A DNA stretch of 64,000 nucleotides from Diphasiastrum complanatum. Its lineage: Eukaryota > Streptophyta > Lycopodiopsida > Lycopodiales > Lycopodiaceae. Under the pieces are notes generated by a model, which was given only the letters and a program-made list of their open reading frames with translations, was not told the DNA's origin and searched no databases. Location of the stretch: contig MU831972.1 in the NCBI GenBank assembly GCA_029204225.1, forward strand, positions 1-64,000, written 5' to 3'. The number at the start of each line of letters is the position of its first letter. The stretch's first letter is position 1. Position numbers and translations under genes: made by a program. This document shows positions 54,436 through 64,000 of the stretch, one piece after another.

Positions 54436-57001
54436 TTATGTCTATTTGAGATTACATGTCATCTCAATTATGTAGTTCAAAACCTGTGATCCTTGAAATT
54501 AACGGAACTATTGTGGTTGCAGATGTCATCGTGATTGTATCAGTGATAATTTTGGTAGCATTATTCTCTCTTCAACGCTTAGGAACCGACAAAGTTGGAA
54601 TTCTATTTGCTCCCTGTGTTCTCGTATGGTTCTTGTTTATCGGCATTATTGGACTTTACAACATTTTCCATCACGATGCTGGAATATTTCGTGCATTCAA
54701 CCCAAAGTATATGTACCTCTACTTCAAGGTAGAGAAAAAAGAAGCATGGAAATCCCTAGGAGGAGTGGTTCTTTGTATAACAGGTACGTTCGACATTTGC
54801 TAATCCAGTAGCTTGCATCAATGGTCGTTAAGCCACCTCGTTGACTTACTCTTGCAATTATCCTCTTTTGTATGCCTACTTTGGTAGCAATTCATGGGCC
54901 TCCAGAAGTTCGAATTTGATAGAAAATATGTACACAAGAACGATTACCCGTTGAATGTAACAATTTTGCAGGAACTGAAGCCATGTTTGCTGACTTGGGC
55001 CACTTTTCAGTCAAATCAATTCAGGTTTGGTGGCCTAATTAAATTTTTTTAATCGTCCACTTCAGCAAGGACTAACTATTTTGGAAGGCATTGTAAAACC
55101 CACCAGACGATATTCTCAAAGAATCAATCTGATTGACGAATTTATAATGGTGGTGCAGATTGCATTTACGTCCCTCGTATATCCCTGTCTATTGTTAGCT
55201 TACATCGGTCAAGCTGCATATCTACTCAAATACCCAGAGCATGTCGATGAAGCATTTTACAAGTCCATTCCGAGTAAGAAGAAACAACCTAGTTTATGTC
55301 CTGCAAGGAACTTAAAGTCTCCTGCATAAAGACTGTACATGTCCATTCCGAGACGTTTTTTCAACGTAAAAGAAAGTTGGTTTAGCTATACAAATGATAG
55401 GAGCAAGTGAACTCCTTTTAGTAGAAAATTACCATCCTTAATCTTTCTACAGTTTAGTGGTGAATCATTTGAATCAAGTTTTGAAAGTTGCATGAATTAT
55501 GTTTGGTGTTCCTTTGGCTCATGTCTTGGAAGTGTTCAAATTTGCTTGATTTCGTGCAGGTCCTGTCTATTGGCCTCAGTTTGTCGTAGCCATCATTGCT
55601 GCAATCATAGCAAGTCAGGCAATGATTTCTGCTACTTTCTCCATAATCAAGCAATCCATGGCGCTTGGTTGCTTTCCTCGAGTCAAAATCATCCATACTT
55701 CAACAAAACATGCTGGCCAGATATATATTCCCGAAATGAATTGGCTTCTTATGGTTATATGTGTCGTAATTACTGTGGCATTTCGCAACACGGATCAAAT
55801 AGGAAATGCTTATGGTAAGGAAGCCACAGCATAAGTAAGATAATGTATATACTGGACTCTGAGCCATCACCATCTCCTCTTTGTTATCAATCAGTATATG
55901 ATTTCCAAGCTAAATACTTAGCAAGCCATTTGTCTGAATCACGCAGAGATGATACATCGGTTGATGTTTAATATCAGGAACACCATTTTGGCAAATGACG
56001 TTAGAGAAATTGCTGAAAATACATCGGATCTTGCAGGCATTTGCGTGGTTTCAGTAATGCTGGTTACTACGAGTCTTCTAGGGATCATTTTCATCCTCAT
56101 TTGGAAGACACAGATAATGATTGTACTCGCATTCCTACTAATATTTGGGTCTGTGGAACTATTCTACCTAACATCAGTTCTCGAGAAATTCACGAAAGGT
56201 GGATGGCTGCCTTTGTGCTTCGCAGGCGTTTTCTTGTCGGTCATGGTTACCTGGTATTATGGAAGTGCTGGCAAATACCAGTACGAGGTCGAAAATAAGG
56301 TCTCTCCGGATACATTTAAGGATCGGGTTGCCATGTTAAGTGCTAGACTCCCGGGGGTTGGACTCATCTGTACACAACTTCCACATGGCATTCCTGCAAC
56401 CTTTTCTCACTTTATCAATAGCGTTCCAGCAATCCACTCAGTACTAGTATTTGTTTGTGTAAAGCACCTGCCGGTGAACAATGTTCTTGAAGAAGAGAGA
56501 TTTCTCTTTCGACGTGTGTCCACGAAAGAATGTCGCACATTTAGGTGTGTAGCACGATATGGATATCGAGATACACTAGAAGAGAATCAAAAGTTTGAGA
56601 AATTGCTATTTAAATCTCTTGCACAATTCATTGAATCGGAGGCTACATATTTTGATCAGCCGTCGAACAGCATTAAATTTCAATCCATTGAGAGCACAGT
56701 CATCCATATCGATGGATACAAAATCCCACCTCTAAATCAAAGTTCCAGTGGATCTAAGAATTGTGATGAAGCTTTTAACGTAGAATATGAACTTGCGATT
56801 TTGGAGAAAGCGAGAAATGAAGGCGTCATTTACATTGTCGGTGACAGCGACGTGAAGGCTTCTAAGGGATCTTCTCTTCCACGAAAGTTTTTGATAAATT
56901 GCGCCTTCAATTTTCTACACACGAATTTCAGAGAAAGCGTTGATGCCCTTGATATTCCATATACAAAACTCCTGAAAGTAGGCACGATACAATATATCTG
57001 A
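50454..57001 (+). CDS. KUP/HAK/KT family potassium transporter (nine coding exons, 779 aa)
   Basis: Coding exons: 50454-50609, 51280-51514, 53031-53279, 53624-53674, 54523-54783, 54972-55024, 55159-55273, 55560-55814 and 56037-57001. All introns are GT-AG, phases agree, total 2,340 nt. The family signature [16 protein letters not shown] is at residues 67-82, followed by [103 protein letters not shown] and [10 protein letters not shown]. About twelve hydrophobic segments are expected, then a cytosolic C-terminal domain with [11 protein letters not shown] near residues 627-637. Length and ending ([10 protein letters not shown]) fit the family, which carries K+ with H+ across plasma membrane or tonoplast. 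Residue 231 is Asn where I recall Asp or similar. The frame is intact, so the gene is probably functional. Which clade it belongs to cannot be told by eye. Confidence 0.95.
54361..54432. repeat. (TC)36 microsatellite in transporter intron 4
   Basis: TC array with a single G interruption at 54400, about 90 bp upstream of the exon 5 acceptor, so it forms part of a long pyrimidine-rich stretch in the intron. Confidence 0.97.
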
Positions 57002-57936
57002 ATACTAACCTCTACATCTGTGAAGATCAACTTCGATCTAATCCATGCCTCCTTACACCTCCACCCTATAACAATTAAGCCATACCAGATCTCAGCAAAT
57101 GTTCCGGAAGGTTGCGGCTGATACAAAATGTTCTTGTGTGTTTGAAACAGTAGTCTTCTACCTAAGATACAGATCTTGTTCAAGTGAGAACAAAATAGAT
57201 CCAGATCTTGTTTTTGTTTTCTAAAACTGGAAACTGTAGATAAACATCGACGGAGCATTCAACGTTGCTTCTCTATAATTGACCAATTACTACATGATCA
57301 CCTCACTTTTGAGAGGAATCAGACATGGGCTGTTCACAACAAAGGGCATGTAAAGTTCTCAATAATTGTCAGAAGAGTACTGAATGGAGTCAGTTTTCCT
57401 TTTGTGCCTTGGTTGCTGAGATTGTAACCAACAAAGGCATCTGACATAGTCATTGTTGTCCGAACAACAAGTTTCTACAGAAGCTTCAAGTATTGTGAAT
57501 AAGATGTATATTTTGGATTCCTATATTGCATAGCTTGGAATGAAGCAATTTTCTTGGGAGTTTTATGTATTCTTGCTATCTATTTAATTGTCGCATGGTG
57601 TCTCGTCAATTCAGACCTTCAAAGAGACAAATCTACACCATCCTGAAGGCGTATTGTACAATGCAGGCATAGCAAAAAATGCTCCAATGAGCTTGTATTT
57701 TTATTCAATATTTCTCTTCAGAGTAATATTTTTGAAGATCGACCATACTATGAAAGACCGCCACCATTGCGTAGATGAAAGATCATAGACGAAAATTTCC
57801 ATTGAAGAGCTTGAAACAAATAAAAATTCCCGAGTTCAGATTCAATATTGATGAAGTTTACATAACCAAATTAGGTCAAGCCATACTAACCAAAGAAGAA
57901 ACAACAACGACAAAAGTGTGCACAAGATTTTAGGTA
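57002..57936. other. 3' flank of the transporter gene
   Basis: Presumed 3' UTR and intergenic DNA. AATAAG at about 57498 and AATAAA at about 57817 are possible polyadenylation signals. No further gene recognised. Confidence 0.4.
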
Positions 57937-58845
57937 TAGGGGAAGGCCCCCGTCCAAGGGCCTTCCCCGTCGTAAAGCACTATCAACCTTTTTTAGCTTT
58001 TAACTTTCGAGTGTTCGAGAGATTGTTTTTACCTCCGCTGCTGGTAGAACTTTCTAGACGTTTTGGATTTTACCACTCGCTGGCTGGAACACACTCGTTT
58101 TTTACCTCTCATGGCTGGTTGGAACACACTTGTTTTTTACCTCTCATGGCTGGAGATGCGCTCGCTGCTGCAACAGATCCGCTCTCTTTTCTGTTGCAGA
58201 ATTTTTTTGATTTGTTGAGGAGGAAAGTTGTTGCAGTTGTTTGTTGAATACGAAGATGATAAAACGATCTCCTTAAATAGGAGACGAAGAGCAGGTTGAG
58301 GCAATTTGTTTGTTGCTCTGTGCTTCGGTGCAACTTCTGTGCCAGTCATATTTGGCGATGCAGGTAGCTCAAGATTTGACGATAGAAATTCTTGGAGGAG
58401 TTTTGACGTAGAAAAGAGGTATTGAGAAGGAGAATGGGATGAAATGAAGAGAAGTCAGACGCAGCAGGTTTTTTGATATACTTATGTTGGTATTTCAGAA
58501 TTTCAGTTGGCTTTTTTAAGGTAGTTTTGTAGCTTTTCTGTAGGCAGAACAATGGTTTCAAAGAGTAGTTTTTATAGCATGTAATTATTTGTATGGAAGT
58601 TTTTACAAGTCTAAAAAAATTTCAGAGGTAAAAAGTTTTACTCTTGGTAAGAAAATTATTGGTAATTTTTTTTAAAGATGGTAAAAAATGTATGGTAAAC
58701 TCTAAATTTTTTGAATTTACCTTTGTGTTAAAACAGTTTTTGAGGAGGGACCTTACACAGATGTAAGGTTCCTCTTATGTCTCAAGTTGTGGTAGTACAG
58801 CTGTCAAATTATGCCATATAAGAGTTCTTCTAAATACACACAATT
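57937..58845 (+). repeat. Repeat cassette copy 1 (hairpin-bounded, about 0.9 kb)
   Basis: It starts with TATAGGGGAAGGCCC...GGGCCTTCCCCGT and ends with GGGACCTTACACAGATGTAAGG, CAGCTGTCAAATT and TAAATACACA. The same start and end words in the same order bound copy 2 at 59027-59990, and GGTAAAAA-type words lie in between in both. Inside is a 46-bp tandem repeat (TTTTTTACCTCTCATGGCTG near 58097-58150). Confidence 0.65.
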
Positions 58846-59026
58846 TTTTGATAGTGCTTTACAATTTCAAAAGACGATCAGACGAGACTATTGTAGTTTA
58901 TTCAAAAAAGTTGACTGTAACCTGATTAACTATTTTCAAATCCCATTTGTCTTGGAAGTGTATAATGGTTGGCATTTAATTTTTCTTATCTCAAGATGAA
59001 ACGACCTTGTGAATGCGAATAGAAAG

Positions 59027-59990
59027 TATAGGGGAAGGCCCTCCCCTGATTTAAGGCCCTTAGGTCGAGGGCGGCAGCTCGAGGGCCCAGGGCCTTAAAT
59101 TGGGGAAGGCCCGAGTATGGGGGCCTTCCCCGTTGTGAAGCATTGAAAAAAAATTTGTGCATCGTTGTTTTTACTGTTCCCATCACGATTTTACCCTTCC
59201 CCCGCTGTTTTTACCCTTACTGTAAACTGCACTTCCCTGCCATTTCCTCTTTGCTAGCATCTGCAGGCGATGGGAGCAGGGTGATGGAGCAAGAGAGCTG
59301 CCACTGTGACTACATAAGAATTTACGCTGCTGCCTAAAAGAAAATGCCAAATCGATCAAATCAGTTTCACAGATTTTGGCTGCTGAGGCCTCTCACTCTC
59401 AGATTAGGCTCAAACCATCTTGGAGCTCTTGTACATTCCCCAGATCATTTCCGTCAAATCCTCTAAGGCCTTCTCCTTCGAGGTCTCCTCCTCAGTTCTA
59501 CAGTCAGGGCTATGAAAAATTGAAAGCAGTTGATTCTTTGTCCATACCCATTCCAGAGGGAAACAAAGATGGTGCCTACTTTCTTCTGTCAGAACAAAAT
59601 CCAAAGAAGAAATATGACTTTACAGCGCTATTAACACTGCAGGGCTACCACCGATGACTCTCATAGATCATAGCTCATAGATCTTGCTCAGTTTGAGAAG
59701 TCAGAGCTTTTTTGTATCACAAAAGTTTTACAGTCGTATTTTACAGTAAGTCAGAAATTTGTACTGAAGGTAATAAGCTTTTCAAAGGTAATACGAGAGT
59801 AGTTTTTTACAACAAGTAATAAATTTGTATGTTGGTAAAAAGAATTTGTCAATTCACCTATGTGGTAAGACAATTTTTGAAGAGGGACCTTACACAGATG
59901 TAAGGTTCTTTTGATCTTATGTCAGGCTATGCTCTGTACAGCTGTCAAATTCTGCCAAGTAAGGGTTCTCTTAAATACACATGAAATTTT
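59027..59990 (+). repeat. Repeat cassette copy 2 (about 0.96 kb)
   Basis: Diverged direct copy of 57937-58845. The GC-rich start (59033-59140) has several GGAAGGCCC/GGGCCTTCC pairs, and the end carries the ACCTTACACAGATGTAAGGT hairpin (about 59885-59905). A frame at 59376-59657 (FPSNPLRPSPSRSPPQF, LKAVDSLSIPIPEGNKDG) looks protein-like in composition but has no ATG at its start and matches nothing I know. Confidence 0.65.
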
Positions 59991-60136
59991 TTTTTTCAGT
60001 GCTTTATATACTCTTATTTGATTATTGTTATTGGTGATAATGTTGGTGCATCATGCAAGTTGAAAGCCTTGCAAATGCGCACAATGGTTACAAGGGATAA
60101 TGCAAATGTTTTTCTATATATGAGTTGTATGTAAAG

Positions 60137-60182
60137 GTGCATCTAACACATGGGCATGTGCATCTAACACATGGGCATGTAT
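60137..60182 (+). repeat. 22-bp tandem duplication
   Basis: GTGCATCTAACACATGGGCA occurs twice in direct succession around 60138-60180. Confidence 0.9.
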
Positions 60183-60424
60183 GTAACATAAAGAGAGGGG
60201 CATGAATTCTTGCTATTTAGGACTTGCATATAGAGGTGCATATTCAGGAGAAAATTGACGTTGAATAAATGGGGGGTTAGTGGTGTGGAGAGGGTTAGAA
60301 CCGATGGAAGGAAAAATATAATGTTGGGAGCTGGTACTATTAGAGCCTAATGGATTGGTTGGTGTTGAGCTCCTTGCCCCAGGGGTTGGCCTTGAAAGGA
60401 GGAGCCTTGAGTAGCAGGAGGAGG

Positions 60425-61370
60425 CTACTGGAATCCTGCTCCATCTCCACCATTTGGTCCATCAAAGTGGTGCCCAAAATCATGGAATTGGGCGTGCTCT
60501 GCATGAATAGACGGCGTTGCCTGGACAGCTGTCTTTAACTGTTCTTCCAAGGTGGCAATGTGCTGGTTCAGGGCCTCGACGGAAGCAAGGTATGATTGTT
60601 GTAATATTGTGTGCTGCTCCGTCGTGGATTTCAACTTTTGGGCCAGTGTTTGATAAGCCACCATTGAAATGAGAGTTCCCTCAAGAATAGCTGGTGGTGT
60701 GAAGTCGTTGAAGTCCACCAATTCCAACTGTTCCTTCATAGTGGAACGTGCGGCTTGTGCATTTGCTACGGCCTCATCCCTTTCTACTTTGATGTTATCG
60801 ATGGTATTCTGCATGTTGGATACCTTCAATTGGAGCTGGTGATCAAAATCTGAACAATCATCTAAATTAACGCTCGTATCAATAAAAAATTTATTTATAT
60901 CTACAATCTTTGACCTTTCAGACTTTGTAACGCTAGAAGAAGCAGCTTCAAAAGTGGAAGGGACAACTTTTAAATTGTCAGAAATATTTAAGAAAAGCAA
61001 AAAAAACAAATGCAGACTGAAAATCAACAAATCTACATTTTTTATTGTGAATTGGGCACTCATCTACAAATCTGAAATCATTATGTAACTTGGTAAACAT
61101 TCTGTCAAGCTTAGCTTTACAGATATGCTTGTCAAGTGCCACCAAGTCCTGATAACAAATCATGTCTTTATTCTGAGATCTGAATAACGGACTAGTAAGC
61201 AGGGACTTAAATCTGAGATATATCTCAGAAAATGCCTCCACACCAGGGCCCTCAATTATAGAAGGAAGAATAAAAAGAAAAGGAGAAAAAAGAGATTTGA
61301 AATACTCCAAACTATAAGTAATACCAAATTCATGAAAAATAGAAAGCAAACTAGAATCAAAATTAGACAT
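60425..61370 (-). CDS. Candidate two-exon gene for a 291-aa coiled-coil protein of unknown function
   Basis: On the minus strand ATG at 61370 opens MSNFDSSLLSIFHEFGITYS, reaching NKK. A donor T|GTAGAT (exon end 61037) and acceptor TTAAAAG|TTGTCC (exon start 60966) remove 70 bp with matching phase (phase 1 then two bases). The second exon continues VPSTFEAASSSVTKSERSK to the stop at 60425, giving 876 nt. The second half is rich in heptad-like Leu/Gln (LKSTTEQHTILQQSY, LNQHIATLEEQLK), suggesting a coiled coil. The end is Gly/His-rich (HDFGHHFDGPNGGDGAGF). No known domain was recognised. It may be a host gene or a structural protein of an unrecognised element. Confidence 0.4.
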
Positions 61371-61433
61371 TTTAAACAAAAACAACAGATGTAAAATTTC
61401 GAATATCGCTCTCAGGCACAAATTACAGGTCAA

Positions 61434-62150
61434 GCAAGCACCTCAAAAAAAAGTGCGCTTGAAAGAGATATTAGAAATTAGAGTATCAGATCCAAGCGCG
61501 TGAAGTCACTATCAACATTAACAACAGTGGTAGCGAAGAGCAATAGAAGGGTAATGGAATTGTTAGAAATGGGATAGGAATCATCGTCACAAATGACCGG
61601 AAGGACAAGCAAGAAGTAGACAACGTACACAACCACAACTAGATGCAGAAAGAACATCCAATTCCAAGCTAGGTAGTATCTAGCATTGAGATAAAGAGGG
61701 AAAACCTAAACCCTAAAAACAAGGCAAAACCAAAGTGAAGGTGACTTGGACAAAGCGAGCCTGCTCACATGAGGCCTTTTGGAGCTTGGTTCGTGGCTGG
61801 TGGTTCCTTGTTGCAGGTCATCCTGTTGTGTGACATGAATTCTGCCTTTCCTCACTGCTCCGCTCTCAATCACATTCTCCTCAGCAACATCAAAACATAT
61901 CTATCCACTGGACTGGACTACTATGTTGCAGCAGCCAAGGGATGTTTCCTTCCTAGCTCTCCCTCTCTCCATGTGCCAATCACAATAAGGGAAGTAGACA
62001 TGTAGTTAGTCGCTCTTACTCTTTCTTGATGAGAGAAATGGCGACAGACATAGCAAGGTAGCTTCATTTGATCTCCTTTGCAAATACCAAACCACACTCA
62101 CTCACTCATGATACAAATTCTATCCTTTGGAAAGCTCCCTTGGTGTTTGA
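61434..62150. other. No recognisable gene
   Basis: Mixed-composition DNA; open frames are short and show no similarity to known families. Confidence 0.4.
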
Positions 62151-62154
62151 AAGT

Positions 62155-62180
62155 GGGGGGGGGGGGGGGGGGGGGGGGGG
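62155..62180. repeat. Poly(G) run, 26 bases
   Basis: Uninterrupted G tract; could form G-quadruplex structure. Length is prone to sequencing error. Confidence 0.9.
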
Positions 62181-62937
62181 TGGTTGTTGATGCTTGTAAC
62201 TCTTGAATTTGCCACCGAATTGCATTGCTTCCTTGAGACTAGAGTTGTGGTTTCCTAGTTGGACAATTAGCATATGCATGACGATATTCAAAGCAAAATG
62301 TATACACTCATCCAATAAGCTATAAGAGATACCGGACATTTATGCTTGGTGCAGTGACGTGAAACAAAATCAGTCATTGTAGGTGGATTTATGTGAGTCT
62401 AGCCAGCCCTCCTAACGTGGTCTGCCTTTATAGCCAAACCCATACAAGATAATTCCAAGAACTAGGATGATCAGGATCGCTTTACATAGAGTGCACTGCT
62501 TTGTTTTAGAGAGGGTGGTATTGGTGGGACAAACAATATATATTGTGAGGGCAGAGTGCGGGAATAGTAGTTGACACTGTGAGTATACACAATGCTCAAT
62601 GCACATTGAAAGTGCAGAAGATTGATTCTTAACATATATATATCGTGTACTATCAACATAGAAATTTTTTTGACTGTGAACTATTCTCGTGTTAGCCTTC
62701 AAGGCTGATTTCAAGAGGTACTAGTGTTGCTCATAGTTTGATCTATCTTGCACACTCAAGATTTAAGAAATTGCATGAGGGAAGTTGAAGAAGGGAGGTA
62801 GGCGATGATCGGGCAACGATTGCACGTTTTATTATCAAAAGTTTGAATACAATTAGAATCAGAATACAATATAAATCATGAACAGAAAGATAGCGGCAAA
62901 CTTTGGTATAGCTGTAATGACATTCACAACTACGGAC

Positions 62938-63053
62938 TAGGTAGCGGGCGTGAGTGGGCCCGCTACCAGCTGTAGCATGCAGCCTTCATGCACCTCGCCA
63001 TAGGGCGGCGAGGTGCATTGAAGGTTGCATGCTACTAGGTAGCGGGCCTGCTC
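62938..63053. repeat. GC-rich hairpin element
   Basis: Arms TAGCATGCAGCCTTCATGCA... (62973-62999) and its inverse ...TGCATTGAAGGTTGCATGCTA (63007-63034) flank a loop of seven bases. The hairpin is flanked by GTAGCGGGC at 62941 and again at 63039, and 62941-62966 is itself a smaller hairpin (GTAGCGGGC / GCCCGCTAC). Confidence 0.85.
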
Positions 63054-63448
63054 AAGTCTGCTAATGGGCATAATTGAAATTTGGGCCTTTCAATTGAAGG
63101 CCCAAACTAATATGAGTTTAAACATTTGTGGTCAGATCCAATTAAAATCTGCCACCTGTCCACTATGAGCCCAAACACCAATTATGGGAGGTTTGAGGAG
63201 ATAAAAGATATCATAATAGGAAAGGAAGCAAGCAACACCAATCATATTCTTAGACTCTCACAAATACATCCTATATTGCTTTGAGACACGATCAGCTTCT
63301 TAGTCTAGGAGCTTTGTTCAGAGATATACCAAAGATCATTATTCAAAGTTCTCATAGGATTTTTTGTGTTTAGCACAACAACAAATACCTGCCTTTTGCC
63401 ATGAAAATCTGCCACATCACGCGATGCCTTAGTCGATTTCAGTGAAAT

Positions 63449-63695
63449 ATTGTGGTCGTGGCAGAACCACGTGTGGCTCTACCATGCTCTCATTTTCGAC
63501 CGACTCCCTGCCGGTCGATCAATCCCCGGAGGTCATTAATTTAAAAAAACAAAATTAGGCGTGTCAGTGCCACGCGTGGCACTGCCACGCCTTCATTTTG
63601 TTTTGCCACACATGGCAATAAAAATCAACTGTCCTTGGAATATGCCACGCGTGGCAATATTCTAGGGACAATCAATTTTTGTTGCCACACGTGGC
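63449..63695. repeat. Cluster of palindromes sharing GCCACGCGTGGC-type cores
   Basis: Three palindromes follow each other. An imperfect one lies around 63453-63484 (core CCACGTGTGG). A near-perfect 34-bp one is at 63558-63591 centred on GTGCCACGCGTGGCAC. A 91-bp one at 63605-63695 has arms of about 45 bp centred at 63649/63650 on GCCACGCGTGGC; its outer ends are GCCACACATGGC and GCCACACGTGGC. Cores contain CACGTG or ACGCGT words. Confidence 0.9.
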
Positions 63696-64000
63696 AAACT
63701 TTTTAAGTATTTCCATTTTTTTAAAAAGTGAATGAATTTGAGATACCTAACTATGTTAAATTCAAAATTCACGTGAAGTAATTATTAAATGAATCTAAAT
63801 GATAATGCCAGAATTAAGTGATTCGAGTGACATCAAATTTGAGATTTATTGTGTGATAGGGGGATTGAATTCAAACAATCCAAATGTACTAAACACAATA
63901 TTGATCAATTTTGATGAGTTATTTTTAAAGCTCGTGAGCTTGGCATTAATTGAATTATGAGCAGCCATAGGGAGCATGAAATTGGAGCTATTTGAATGTA
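63696..64000. other. AT-rich end of the window, nothing recognised
   Basis: No open frame or repeat boundary stands out. Confidence 0.4.

Noticed and set aside
55454-55696. Minus-strand frame opposite the transporter exon at 55560-55814
   Set aside because: Antisense shadow of a conserved KUP/HAK exon.

Overview
This window is nuclear DNA from a land plant. It has spliced genes with GT-AG introns, a plant-type pentatricopeptide (PPR) gene relic, a KUP/HAK potassium transporter, many Ty1/copia remnants with tRNA-Met-type primer binding sites, long (GA)n microsatellites, and low gene density. PPR style, long AT-rich intergenic DNA and large TE-filled introns would fit a fern or another large-genome, non-flowering lineage, but the sequence alone does not fix the species.

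Only two genes look intact. A minus-strand SWIB/DEK_C chromatin protein (coding exons 21340 down to 14362, five exons, 309 aa) has a 4.3-kb last intron filled by a decayed copia element that itself carries a hAT-type insertion. A plus-strand KUP/HAK/KT potassium transporter (coding exons 50454 to 57001, nine exons, 779 aa) follows a recognisable TATA promoter. A weaker two-exon candidate (61370 to 60425, minus) could encode a 291-aa coiled-coil protein of unknown function. A frameshifted PPR pseudogene occupies the left edge.

The rest is mostly transposable-element debris. From 2.8 to 11 kb there are fragments of at least four copia copies. From 23.5 to 45.2 kb lies the most informative structure: a copia element E (target duplication ATTAT) received a second copia element D in its 5' LTR (target duplication GTCCA), and the pair was then scrambled by inversions. 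D's reverse transcriptase is now at 43.9-45.2 kb on the minus strand, and E's 3' half is at 38.8-41.7 kb on the minus strand. Matching target duplications and reading-frame continuity across the old junctions allow the ancestral order to be read directly.

Inside the inverted block lie a Ty3/gypsy 3' end (about 29.5-30.3 kb) and a minus-strand retroelement-like segment (32.6-34.7 kb) flanked by two direct copies of a repeat bounded by (GA)n tracts. The right end (57.9-64 kb) holds paired repeat cassettes, GC-rich hairpins and a cluster of near-perfect palindromes.
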